DNA of 64,000 nt from Flaccisagitta enflata (Eukaryota > Chaetognatha > Sagittoidea > Aphragmophora). The stretch's first letter is position 1, and every line of letters begins with the position of its first letter. The translations under genes and the position numbers were made by a program. The notes under the pieces were generated by a model that saw only the letters and a list, made by a program, of their open reading frames with translations, was not told the DNA's origin and searched no databases. The stretch is taken from contig OZ231128.1 of assembly GCA_965153355.1 (NCBI GenBank), forward strand, positions 41,788,001 to 41,852,000, in the 5' to 3' direction. Positions 38,372 through 58,218 of the stretch are shown here, one piece after another.

Positions 38372-38554
38372 ACAGTTCTGAAAAAGAAATAGAAAAACAC
38401 TGCAGTGTTGTAGCAGTGTGTCTACACAACTTATGACAACAAGCTTAGAATAACTATATTACAGTCGGGCCCCCTGTTTTCCTATCGGGCCCGCAAATAT
38501 TAAGAGGAGCGGGCCCGACGGGCCCGCTGAGAAAAATTACTATTTTCAGGGCTG
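37938..38554. mobile_element. hAT-like MITE, GGGCCCG family, copy 2
   Basis: The ends CAGCCATGAAAATAG and CTATTTTCAGGGCTG are complementary with one mismatch and flanked by a perfect 8-bp duplication, TTTATAGC (37930-37937 and 38555-38562). Subterminal GCGGGCCCGACGGGCCCGC motifs match copy 1 at 26648-27041. A (GA)n tract at 38317-38368 sits inside. Confidence 0.94.
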
Positions 38555-38891
38555 TTTATAGCTTCATGCTTTGGATGGATCTGATGCAACGGTGTACCTC
38601 GGGAAACTGGCTAGGACCTCGTCATAACAGGGAAACCGGTCGTTTATTGACAAAGAACCTCTGTTTTTAACCGTGATCAGCGTGAGCTCTTTTTCTCTCT
38701 CTATCTCTGTGTTGCTCTCTCTGTCTATTCTTTCATCATTCTGTCTGTCTCTTTATATGTGATCCAGTAGGACTGTAGCATGTTGGTCTCTTTGTCTCAA
38801 TTCAAAAATACATCTGTCTTTATGACTTTGTCTTTGTGTCCGCTTGTGTCTTTGTCTCTGACTCTGTCTCTTTGTCCAACTGTCTGTCTGT

Positions 38892-39001
<110 letters not shown>

Positions 39002-39182
39002 AGGTGACGCGCAACGGAGCGTGAAGCTACGTGACGCGAAGCTGCGAGTCGCTTTGTGCAACGCAGTTGAGCTGATCATCGATCATTTCTCTCTTGGTTG
39101 CATCCTGTAAAATTCCCCCATTGAAACATGAAGAGCCACAAAGTCCCTTAATAAAGATGTGAAGATGTCAAAAATCCTGTAA

Positions 39183-39352
39183 ACAAGTCGGGGTACACGG
39201 TCAATATGCAATAAGCTGTTTCTTGGGGTTGGTTAGGGGCAGTAATTCTTAGAAATCGCTGCTATGGCCAGTTTTGGAGTCATTTATGAAGAATCGCTTC
39301 ACTTCCCGACAGACGGATGGACACATCTGATGGAGTCCCTTGGCAAGCGACT
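39183..39352 (-). mobile_element. Hairpin-GTCC family, decayed inverted copy
   Basis: AAGTCGGGGTACACGG, GGGGCAGTAATT, CCGACAGACGGATGGACACA and AGCGACTAAAC follow the reverse order of the family, but the hairpin is lost. Confidence 0.4.
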
Positions 39353-39403
39353 AAACTTTTTTTGTATTGCCTCTGGTTGTTTGCCCTTACAAGTTACACT
39401 GAG

Positions 39404-39661
39404 AGGGCGTTTCTAGTCAGAGACAATCGCGTTTTTAACGGGCCACTTGATCACTCGCTATGTTCGTTCCTTCGCACCGCCCACTCCGGTCACTCGCTCC
39501 ACAGCGTTTCGCTTTGCTACACTCGCTTCGCTCGCTTCCTCTGTTCACAGGCTCGCTCACTCACTTTGCTCACTCGCTCGTGGGACGGTTGATATCCAAG
39601 AATATGTGTTCATGTTGTGATCGCGTTTCACGTTTTTTAGCTTCACTAGAAACATGCCCAC
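39404..39661 (+). mobile_element. GGGCGTTTCTAGT-ended repeat, complete copy
   Basis: The ends GGGCGTTTCTAGT and ACTAGAAACATGCCC are complementary with one mismatch. The interior has GTTTTTAACGGGCCACTTGA and alternating CTCGCTCACTCACTTTGCTC motifs. 258 bp, non-coding. Related halves lie at 23107-23624. Confidence 0.78.
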
Positions 39662-39966
39662 AGTGTGGAACTGCGCAGTCAACGAAAACAAAAAAGGGTT
39701 AAGGAATACTGAAAGGGTGTAAACGAGTCGATGAACTGTCCTAGGACAAACTGGAAGCCGTGAGAATGTGAGTGGATGAAGGATGGTAGAGAAGTAAAGA
39801 AGCTAGAACTTCTAGCCTAGAAGGGTTTTGAAATCTACAGATGTGAATTGTGGTGACATTTCATAACGGAAGTGAAAGTCAAATTCATAACTGAAAAATG
39901 CGTGACTGTTTAAAGGTTAAACCTTCCTGTTCGGTCTCTTGCGCAAACCACAGATCTATAGATAGA

Positions 39967-39970
<4 letters not shown>

Positions 39971-40016
<46 letters not shown>

Positions 40017-40080
40017 CAGAGACAGCATGGTAGAGGGAAACATGGCACATGGCACATGGCACATGGCGCATGGCACATGG
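39971..40080. repeat. (GA)n followed by CATGGCA heptamers
   Basis: GA to 40008, then about five copies of CATGGCA at 40042-40080. Confidence 0.95.
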
Positions 40081-40434
40081 AAGCAGTGCTGCAGAAGCTT
40101 TTCTCATGATCTTTTTAATGGATTTGACGAAAGTTATGGGTCGATCAGTATCCCCCAATTCACTTATCTTACACTCATCCCATGTAACCTTAAGTTGATA
40201 TATTCATCATTGATGTTGTTGATGGCTTTGGTTTTTACACGTCATATCAAAGGCCGTCAAAAAAAAGGTGCCCATAACAGGAGAAACTTTTTTTTTTTTC
40301 TGTTTCTCGTTTTGCCGTTCCTATTCCCGTCCCATTTCTTAAGCATCTCTTCAAGTTTCTTGGAATTTTGTTAGAAAGAGAAAAGAAGAAAAAAAAGGCC
40401 AAGTAGGCCAACGATGCGTCCTCTTGGAATGAAC

Positions 40435-40671
40435 GTCTTTTATGAATGAATGTTTTTATGAAAGAATGTTTTTTATGAATGAATGTTTTTTTACGAATGA
40501 ATAAATTATTGAATGAATGAAATACTTGATGTATGCTTCTTTTACTGGGTTAGAACCACTTTTCTGTTGAAAAAATGCTTGATTTTGATGTTTTTAATGA
40601 ATGCGTTACCGACCAACCAACCAACCAACCAACGGACACAGCCTATTATAGAGATGCGAGGACGCATCTAA
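40435..40671 (-). mobile_element. Hairpin-GTCC family, TGAATGAA variant
   Basis: Repeated TATGAATGAATGTTTTT precedes GTTACCGACCAACCAACCAA, then ACGGACACAGCCTATTATAG and GATGCGAGGACGCATCTAAA, the last forming a hairpin (GATGCG/CGCATC). The same order occurs at 53470-53727. Confidence 0.65.
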
Positions 40672-40848
40672 AAAAGGCCGCCAACTCCTTACCATTCCTT
40701 AATCCTTAGTCTCTTACTCTGAAAAAAAAACTGTTCGGCGGTTTTTGTTTCAATTGTTCTTCCTCTTTTTCTTCCACTTTTCCGCATCGTCTCAGATGTG
40801 CTCCATCCTTTTTCTCCTCCCACTTCCCTTTTTCCCTTCTTGTCATCA

Positions 40849-40976
<128 letters not shown>

Positions 40977-41257
40977 TCTTTCTTTTTCTTATTCTCCATC
41001 TTTATGTCCCTTGTCTTTTTCTTCTATTTCCCTCTACCTCCCTCTTCGTCTTTTTTTTTTCTTTTTCTCCCTCTTCTTCTCCCTCCTCATCCTCTTTGTA
41101 TTTTTGCCACCCTGGGGCACCACTTCATGAAAAGCCTGAGAGATGATGAAAGGGTCGTGGCCCAGATTTCTCTTTGAAACTGTGTGAAAAACGAGACTAT
41201 GAAAGTGAAATGTATGATAGAAGAAGGATAGTAGATGAATAGATGAAAAGGAAGGGG

Positions 41258-41259
<2 letters not shown>

Positions 41260-41312
<53 letters not shown>
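41260..41312. repeat. (GA)n microsatellite
   Basis: Uninterrupted GA. Confidence 0.98.
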
Positions 41313-42590
<1,278 letters not shown>

Positions 42591-42599
42591 ATAACTGTC

Positions 42600-43330
42600 G
42601 CTCTCTGACGCACAAATATATCATTGGTTTTCCCCCTTTTGTTTTCCTTAGCCTACGCCGTGTCCGACTGCTGGAGCTGCCCTCCAGTGCCAGCGGCGTA
42701 TACAAACAAAAAAAAGCCCACAAGTGGCGGTGGAAAATCGAAAGAGGAAGGGGGAGAAAACATTTCTCAAATTTGGCGTCTAAACAGAACGAGAAAAAAA
42801 GGGGGAAACGTATACGTGTATATCCTGACGAAAAGGGCACCACACCAGGGAGAGAGAGAGTGAGAGAGAGAAAATAAGAAGGACGAAACCGACGACAACG
42901 ACGAAAACGACGACGACGACGACAACCAAACACGTCAAGAGGGAGAAAGAGAAAAAAAAAGAGAAAAAAAAAAAATCTGCGGAAAACCCTGAATTTGGAA
43001 ACTGATCGGAAGGTCGAGAAAAAAAAAAGAAGAAGTGAAGCGCAAATTAGAGAGAAATTGGATAGAAAAAAAAAGCAAGTACCGAATTCCGCGGACAAGC
43101 CAAGGCATCATTCTTCAAGTACTTCTCATAAAGACTACACACAAGACAAAATAGAAACACAAACATCAAAGTTGGAACATGGATTAGCAGAACAAAAATC
43201 CTTCCAAGAAAAGCAACACAAAGAAGAGATTCTGGTGTTTTGTTCGTTCTTTTTATTCTCAATCCATAAGTACAAATAGTAGAAAAACCTCAGTTGAATA
43301 AAAGTGAAAACCCCAAACAAAAGGCCAACG
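42600..43330 (+). promoter_or_regulatory. Probable cadherin 5' UTR and promoter region
   Basis: Purine-rich sequence with GAGAGAGAGTGAGAGAG at 42850-42871, CGACGACGACGACGA near 42910 and A-rich tracts leads up to the start ATG. A possible acceptor TTTTCCTTAG near 42652 might mark a 5' UTR exon. The position upstream of exon 1 is the main support; no core promoter motif is convincing. Confidence 0.35.
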
Positions 43331-49437
<6,107 letters not shown>

Positions 49438-49585
49438 ATGACATGATATTTGGATAAAAAAATGTAATACGGATGTGATATGTGAAACTAGATCTAGAGA
49501 CTCGAGAGATCATTTGTATGGCTCTACATTTCTTGTCATCAATCTTGAGCCAAATAAATTGTAGTGAATGGTACAGATCATCTGT
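49438..49585 (+). terminator. Cadherin 3' UTR with poly(A) signal
   Basis: An AATAAA hexamer lies at 49553-49558, 116 bp after the stop codon, followed by T-rich sequence from 49579. The exact cleavage site cannot be read from the sequence. Confidence 0.7.
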
Positions 49586-51180
<1,595 letters not shown>

Positions 51181-51547
51181 TCTGAAAAGAAAACATGGAT
51201 AAAAAAACTTTTTTTGATGACCGGCCTACCGACAAACCAACCAACAAACCAACCAATCCACCAATCAACCGATGGACAATCCAATCAAATTACAGACCAA
51301 CCTTTTCAACCAATAAGTGTCTGCGCTGAAAAAAGTTCCGAGCTTCAAAACGAGACAAAATTTTATGAAAGAGCGAAATTCACAAGATCGATGATGAGCA
51401 CGCATCCCAGCCAATTTTGTGCGAGGACGCTTCATAGCGAAGCTCCATCCTAGTCTAACAGCCCGAGACTCATTGCCCGAGGCTCCATTTCATTTCCATT
51501 ATGTTGGCATTCACGGGCCCGCCTCCAACTCCAGTCTTTCGCCCGAA

Positions 51548-51845
51548 GGCATAACACGCATGCGCATCATCATTCTGCCACTGAAGGATGTTTCGTCTGA
51601 AATCAGGGCATAACACGCATGCGCATCATCATTCTGCCACTGAAGGATGTTTCGTCTGAAATCAGGGCATAACACGCATGCGCATTATCATTATGCCACT
51701 TGAGGATGTTTCGTTTGAAATCAGGGCATAACACGCATGCGCATTATCATTCTGCCACTTGAGGATGTTTCGTCTGAAATCAGGGCATAACACACAAGCG
51801 CATTATCATTCCGCCACTTGAGGATGTTTCGTCTGAAATCAGGGC
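51548..51845. repeat. 59-bp minisatellite, five copies
   Basis: Unit boundaries (GGCATAACACGCATGCGCAT) fall at 51548, 51607, 51666, 51725, 51784 and 51843, an exact 59-bp period. Each unit has the palindrome ATGCGCAT or a variant and ends TTTCGTCTGAAATCAG. Confidence 0.97.
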
Positions 51846-52055
51846 AAAACACACACTCGTACAAGGGCTCACAAGGCTCACAAGGCCCTCTCCCATATTT
51901 TTCAATTTGGGTACAGTGAGGGATATTGTTCCACTTGTCATACATTTGTATTATCTTGTTCATTGTATGTTAATTCATGATGGACGATGATTTCACTGAG
52001 ACGCCCCTACAACCTCATTTATAAATGATAATCATTAAAATTGACATTTCTTTTT

Positions 52056-52130
52056 TTGTCGCGTGCTACGCAACTCTACACCCCGTTAGGTCAGTCGGTC
52101 GGTCGGTCGGTTGGTCGGCCGGTTAGTCTT
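52056..52130 (+). mobile_element. Hairpin-GTCC family, 5' part
   Basis: TGTCGCGTGCTACGCAACTC, TACACCCCGTTAGG and GTCGGTCGGTCGGTTGGTCG. The family's other end is missing. Confidence 0.65.
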
Positions 52131-52340
52131 ATAGTAAATCGTTGTTATAATGAACAGTACAATAGCGAAGATTTGAGCCATTTCTCGGACAAACGCTCTT
52201 AAGTGCAATGCATAGCCCTGACTATATCTACCAAAATGAGAAGAATGTCCTCGGGCTAAACTGCGCGACGCGACGCGACCCGGATAGGAAAGTGATTCTA
52301 TGCACGGGAGAATGCGGAAATAGCCTTGAAAAGAAAGGAG

Positions 52341-52364
52341 GAGAGAGAGAGAGAGAGAGAGAGA

Positions 52365-52452
<88 letters not shown>

Positions 52453-52495
52453 TAGACATAGAAATAGACAGACAGATAGACAGACAGACAGATTA
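52341..52495. repeat. (GA)n(CA)n with CAGA end
   Basis: 26 bp of GA, about 84 bp of CA, then ACATAGA/CAGA units. Confidence 0.97.
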
Positions 52496-52512
52496 ACGGA
52501 CGGGCAGACGAA

Positions 52513-53314
52513 GAGGCCTAGAATGACTGATTTAAGGCCTGACAGGACTGATTTGAGGCTTGCGAAGGCGACGAAGTCCTGTACAACACTGGGGGACTTT
52601 TGTTTGTCCGTTCGTCCGCGTCCATTTATCCATCCATTTATCCGTTTTTCCGTCTCCCCATCAGGCCTCTCAGGCCTGCAATCTGCCCTCTCAGGCCTGC
52701 AATCTGCCCTCTCGAATCTGAAATCTGCCCCCTCAAATATGAAATCTGCGCTGTCCTCCCATGCTTGAAATCTGTCCTCCAAGACCTCAACTCAGGCCTC
52801 TCAGGCTTTAAATCAAGCCTCTCAGGCATCAAATCTGGCTTCTAAGGCCTCAAATCAGCCCACAAGCCTCGCAGCTGCTCTCTCAATCCACAAATCTGCT
52901 CTCTCAGGCCTGCGATCTGCCCTCTCAGGTCAGAAATCTGCCCCTCAGGCATGACATCAGTCGTCCCAGGTTTGAAATATGTGCTCCTAGACCTCAATTC
53001 AGGCCTCTTAGGCCTCAAATTAGCCCTCTCAGGCACCAAATCTGGCTTCTAAAGCCTCAAATCAGCCCTCAAGCCTCGCAGCTGCTCTCTCAGTCCACAG
53101 ATCTGCTCTCTCAAGCCCTTTCAGACCTCAAAATTAGCCTTCTCTGGTCGTCAGGCTGGAACAACAAAAGTCCCCTTGTGTACTACATGACTTTGTCCCA
53201 TTTTGAGCCGCTGCCCAGCTTCCCCTAACTCCAATTGGATCCAATTAATTCACAATCACACAAAGCAGGCCAACGGGTATCGCTGACCACATATTGCTCT
53301 TGGGCGACCTGTTG
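52513..53314. mobile_element. Minisatellite element family C, copy 2
   Basis: GGCGACGAAGTCCTGTACAA and GGGGGACTTTTGTTTGTCCG precede about 25 units of the 21-bp repeat (CTCTCAGGCCTGCAATCTGC). The arm then returns as GTCCCCTTGTGTACTACATGA, TTGAGCCGCTGCCC and the end ATCGCTGACCACATATTGCT. A ~190-bp block of units is itself duplicated (52799-52900 and 52990-53110 share AATCAGCC...CTCGCAGCTGCTCTCTCA). Confidence 0.85.
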
Positions 53315-53469
53315 AACGCTGATTTGAGACCTGTGAGAGCACACACGAACGAACGAACGAACGAACGAAATGATAAATACAGACGCATTGGAGGGGGGGG
53401 GGGGGTTGATAAGTGCCCTATGTGGAACTAACAAGGCCAAGTGAAGACCAATAAGTGCGCCTCGCTTGA

Positions 53470-53727
53470 TAAAGATTTTGTGAATGAGCGTTTTTGATGA
53501 ATGAACGTTTTTGATGAATGAATGAATGAATGATGGAATGAATGAATGAATGAATGAAAATGAATGTGGCGAGGCATGAAAGGTGATGGGAATGAAGAAA
53601 TACGTCAGAATCAGCCGTTTTGCGCACTTCAAACGTTTGCGTGACCGACCAACCGATCAACCGACCGACCGACCGACCGACCGACGGACATGACCTCTTA
53701 TAGAAGTGCGAGGACGCGCTTAAAAAG
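53470..53727 (-). mobile_element. Hairpin-GTCC family, TGAATGAA variant
   Basis: TTTTTGATGAATGAACG repeats, then GACCGACCGACCGACCGACC, GGACATGACCTCTTATAGAA and GTGCGAGGACGCGCTTAAAA, the same order as 40435-40671. Confidence 0.65.
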
Positions 53728-53783
53728 AGAAAAAAAAGGAAAGAGAGAAACAAAAAGCAAACAAATAAATAAACAAACAAACA

Positions 53784-56700
53784 AATTGTATATCTCTGCT
53801 CATCGCATTCATTAAAAATGGTTCCTACGTCAGACTCAAAGCCAGTCACAGACTGGGGTATCTGCTAGGACACCAAAAAAGTATCCAATGGAACAAATCA
53901 TCAGCCTCTAGTAAGTCAGCCTTCATGGTCTAATGGTTAGAACACTTGCCTTCAGAAATGAAGGTCAAGGGTTTGAATCCAGGACGGGCATGAAGGTAAC
54001 ACAGGAGTTTGAGGGAGCGCTTAAAACGCTGAGTCGGTCCCAAGCCCGACAACTGTGGTGACTTGCTATGCTGATGTAAAACAAATTGTATATCTCTGCT
54101 CATCACATTCATTAAAAATGGTTCCTACGTCAGACTCAAAGCCAGTCACAGACTGGGGTATCTGCTAGGACACCAAAAAAGTATCCAATGGAACAAATCA
54201 TCAGCCTCTAGTAAGTCAGCCTTCATGGTCTAATGGTTAGAACACTTGCCTTCAGAAATGAGGGTCAAGGGTTTGAATCCAGGACGGGCATGAAGGTAAC
54301 ACAGGAGTTTGAGGGAGCGCTTAAAACGCTGAGTCGGTCCCAAGCCCGACAACTGTGGTGACTTGCTATGCTGATGTAAAACAAATTGTATATCTCTGCT
54401 CATCGCATTCATTAAAAATGGTTCCTACGTCAGACTCAAAGCCAGTCACAGACTGGGGTATCTGCTAGGACACCAAAAAAGTATCCAATGGAACAAATCA
54501 TCAGCCTCTAGTAAGTCAGCCTTCATGGTCTAATGGTTAGAACACTTGCCTTCAGAAATGAGGGTCAAGGGTTTGAATCCAGGACGGGCATGAAGGTAAC
54601 ACAGGAGTTTGAGGGAGCGCTTAAAACGCTGAGTCGGTCCCAAGCCCGACAACTGTGGTGACTTACTATGCTGATGTAAAACAAATTGTATATCTCTGCT
54701 CATCGCATTCATTAAAAATGGTTCCTACGTCAGACTCAAAGCCAGTCACAGACTGGGGTATCTGCTAGGACACCAAAAAAGTATCCAATGGAACAAATCA
54801 TCAGCCTCTAGTAAGTCAGCCTTCATGGTCTAATGGTTAGAACACTTGCCTTCAGAAATGAGGGTCAAGGGTTCGAATCCAGGACGGGCATGAAGGTAAC
54901 ACAGGAGTTTGAGGGAGCGCTTAAAACGCTGAGTCGGTCCCAAGCCCGACAACTGTGGTGACTTGCTATGCTGATGTAAAACAAATTGTATATCTCTGCT
55001 CATCGCATTCATTAAAAATGGTTCCTACGTCAGACTCAAAGCCAGTCACAGACTGGGGTATCTGCTAGGACACCAAAAAAGTATCCAATGGAACAAATCA
55101 TCAGCCTCTAGTAAGTCAGCCTTCATGGTCTAATGGTTAGAACACTTGCCTTCAGAAATGAGGGTCAAGGGTTCGAATCCAGGACGGGCATGAAGGTAAC
55201 ACAGGAGTTTGAGGGAGCGCTTAAAACGCTGAGTCGGTCCCAAGCCCGACAACTGTGGTGACTTACTATGCTGATGTAAAACAAATTGTATATCTCTGCT
55301 CATCGCATTCATTAAAATGGTTCCTACGTCAGACTCAAAGCCAGTCACAGACTGGGGTATCTGCTAGGACACCAAAAAAGTATCCAATGGAACAAATCAT
55401 CAGCCTCTAGTAAGTCAGCCTTCATGGTCTAATGGTTAGAACACTGGCCTTCAGAAATGAGGGTCAAGGGTTCGAATCCAGGACGGGCATGAAGGTAACA
55501 CAGGAGTTTGAGAGGCGCTTAAAACTGAGTCGGTCCCAAGCCCGACAACTGTGGTGACTTGCTATGCTGATGTAAAACAAATGTATATATCTCTGCTCAT
55601 CGCATTCATTAAAAATGGTTCCTACGTCAGACTCAAAGCCAGTCACAGACTGGGGTATCTGCTAGGACACCAAAAGTATCCAATGGAACAAATCATCAGC
55701 CTCTAGTAAGTCAGCCTTCATGGTCTAATGGTTAGAACACTTGCCTTCAGAAATGAGGGTCAAGGGTTCGAATCCAGGACGGGCATGAAGGTAACACAGG
55801 AGTTTGAGGGAGCGCTTAAAACGCTGAGTCGGTCCCAAGCCCGACAACTGTGGTGACTTACTATGCTGATGTAAAACAAATTGTATATCTCTGCTCATCG
55901 CATTCATTAAAATGGTTCCTACGTCAGACTCAAAGCCAGTCACAGACTGGGGTATCTGCTAGGACACCAAAAAAAGTATCCAATGGAACAAATCATCAGC
56001 CTCTAGTAAGTCAGCCTTCATGGTCTAATGGTTAGAACACTTGCCTTCAGAAATGAGGGTCAAGGGTTCGAATCCAGGACGGGCATGAAGGTAACACAGG
56101 AGTTTGAGGGAGCGCTTAAAACGCTGAGTCGGTCCCAAGCCCGACAACCGTGGTGACTTGCTATGCTGATGTAAAACAAATTGTATATCTCTGCTCATCG
56201 CATTCATTAAAAATGGTTCCTACGTCAGACTCAAAGCCAGTCACAGACTGGGGTATCTGCTAGGACACCAAAAAAGTATCCAATGGAACAAATCATCAGC
56301 CTCTAGTAAGTCAGCCTTCATAGTCTAATGGTTAGAACACTTGCCTTCAGAAATGAGGGTCAAGGGTTCGAATCCAGGACGGGCATGAAGGTAACACAGG
56401 AGTTTGAGGGAGCGCTTAAAACGCTGATTCGGTCCCAAGCCCGACAACTGTGGTGACTTGCTATGCTGATGTAAAACAAATTGTATATCTCTGCTCATCG
56501 CATTCATTAAAAATGGTTCCTACGTCAGACTCAAAGCCAGTCACAGACTGGGGTATCTGCTAGGACACCAAAAAAGTATCCAATGGAACAAATCATCAGC
56601 CTCTAGTAAGTCAGCCTTCATGGTCTAATGGTTAGAACACTTGCCTTCAGAAATGAGGGTCAAGGGTTTGAATCCAGGACGGGCATGAAGGTAACACAGG

Positions 56701-56876
56701 AGTTTGAGGGAGCGCTTAAAACGCTGAGTCGGTCCCAAGCCCGACAACTGTGGTGACTTGCTATGCTGATGTAAAACAAATTGTATATCTCTGCTCATCG
56801 CATTCATTAAAAATGGTTCCTACGTCAGACTCAAAGCCAGTCACAGACTGGGGTATCTGCTAGGACACCAAAAAAG
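53784..56876 (+). repeat. Tandem array of a ~300-bp tRNA-SINE unit, ten copies
   Basis: Ten full units and a partial end, about 98-99% alike. Each has a tRNA-like head (A box TGGTCTAATGG; B box GGTTCGAATCC or GGTTTGAATCC) at 53971, 54271, 54571, 54871, 55171, 55470, 55766, 56066, 56366 and 56666. The acceptor-like ends GCCTTCA and TGAAGGT can pair. The T-stem is degenerate and the head is about 80 nt, so this is SINE-like, not a functional tRNA. The body ends TGATGTAAAACAAATTGTAT. CAAA repeats flank both ends. Copies 5-6 and 7-8 share the junction variants ACTTACTATG and TTAAAATGG, a two-unit higher-order period. Confidence 0.93.
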
Positions 56877-56911
56877 TAAACAAACAAACAAACAAACAAA
56901 CAATGAAGGTT

Positions 56912-56969
<58 letters not shown>

Positions 56970-57047
56970 GAAGGAAGGAAAGAAGGAAGGAAGGAAGGAA
57001 GGAAGGAAGGAAGGAAGGAAGGAAGGAAGGAAGGAAAGAAAGAAAGA
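56876..57047. repeat. (CAAA)n, (GAAA)n, (GGAA)n compound
   Basis: CAAA to 56902, GAAA at 56911-56967, then GGAA to about 57036. Confidence 0.97.
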
Positions 57048-57057
57048 CAGAACGAAA

Positions 57058-57702
57058 ATAGTCGCAAAAGCGTTAGATAGTCAGCGGTACCCGTTGCCCC
57101 TGTGTTTGTATATAGGAGTGTGATGGTGAGAGGGTCAGCGGCCCCAAAGGCGCCCATGACCTATGCTCAGTAATTTTGAAGCTTGAGGCTCAAATTTGAG
57201 CCTTGCTGCAAGGATTTGAGCCTTGAAGCTGGGATTTGAGCCTCAAAGCTGGAATTTGATTCACAAGGTTGGGATTTGAGCCTCAAGGTTGGGATTTGAG
57301 CCTTGAGGCTGGGATTTGAGCCTCAAGGCTGGGATTTGAGTCTCAAGACTAGGATTTGAGCCTCAAGGCTGGGATTAGAGCCTCAAGGCTGAGATTAGAG
57401 CCTCAAGGCTGGGATTTGAGCCTGGAAGCTCAAATTCCAGCCTCAAAGCCTAAAATTTGAGGATCAAGGCTGGTATTTGAGCCTCAAGGCTAAATTTTGG
57501 GCTTCAAGGCTGGAATTTGAGTTTGGAGGCTGGATTATGAGCTTTGAGGGCTAGATTTGAGCTTTGAGGCTAGATTTTGGGCTTGAAGGCTGGATTTGAG
57601 GATTGAGGGGGTGGACGGAGAAGGAGGAGGAGGAGAAGGAAAAATTTCCCCTATGTGTGAAAGCATAGGTCATCGGCCCCTTCGGGGCCGCTGCCCAAAA
57701 AA
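57058..57702 (+). mobile_element. Minisatellite element family A, copy 3 (complete)
   Basis: Outer arm ATAGTCGCAAAAGCGTTAGA and GTCAGCGGTACCCGTTGCCC; inner arm GGTCAGCGGCCCCAAAGG...GACCTATGCT, mirrored at 57661-57695. Between them about 20 units of a 20-bp repeat (GGCTGGGATTTGAGCCTCAA) and GGACGGAGAAGGAGGAGGAG. Same architecture as 25254-25970. Confidence 0.9.
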
Positions 57703-58178
57703 GTAATAAAATTTATTCGTTCTCATGTGAGAACTGAACTTTGCACAGTTTAGTTGATGATTATTCCGTGCAGTTTTTATACTCTCCTCACTCATTTAAA
57801 CGACTTCTCGATTTATGATTGGATAAGTCGGTTCATCTGCAGATAAGAGTTGAGTTATAGCACGTGAAAAATCTCCACGTTGGAAGGTGTGTACTGTGTA
57901 GGAATAGTTGTAAATGGATCTGCGCCTTGATTTTTTACTTTTGGTAAACATTGCTCTTCCATGCGTTTTTAAGAAAACTATGACTAGAAAAGTCTGCCAT
58001 GAAAAAAGAATGACAAAGAGCAAGAAAAAAGCTTACCGAAAGATCCGTCAAAAATTATTTTCCATCTATCCTTCTGTTTGAAAATTTAAAAAACCGCTTG
58101 ACCTCATCATTTGTGAAAGTGTAGGGTAATACCCTAATCCTGAGCTCTTGCAGTGAAACGATCTCTTGCTCATGTACA
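57703..58178. other. Non-coding stretch
   Basis: No supported feature. Confidence 0.4.
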
Positions 58179-58179
58179 G

Positions 58180-58216
58180 GGGGGTTCGTGAAAAAACAGC
58201 CCAAACTGGAGGCAGG
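58180..58216 (+). mobile_element. Extra terminal repeat of the CAGTGGGGTTCGTG MITE
   Basis: TACAGGGGGGTTCGTGAAAA, AACAGCCCAAACTGGAGG directly precedes the full end at 58217; a duplicated or solo end. Confidence 0.75.
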
Positions 58217-58218
58217 TA

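Noticed and set aside
53920-56700. Functional tRNA gene cluster
   Set aside because: A and B boxes are good and the acceptor-like ends pair, but the head is about 80 nt, the T-stem does not pair properly and no convincing anticodon arm of 5+7+5 forms. SINE-type tRNA relics fit better.
53930-56807. Nine near-identical ~60-codon minus-strand proteins containing ARPGFEPLTLISEGKCSNH
   Set aside because: They are the antisense of the tRNA-like head (B box gives RPGFEP) in each SINE unit. Frame conservation follows from the units being nearly identical.
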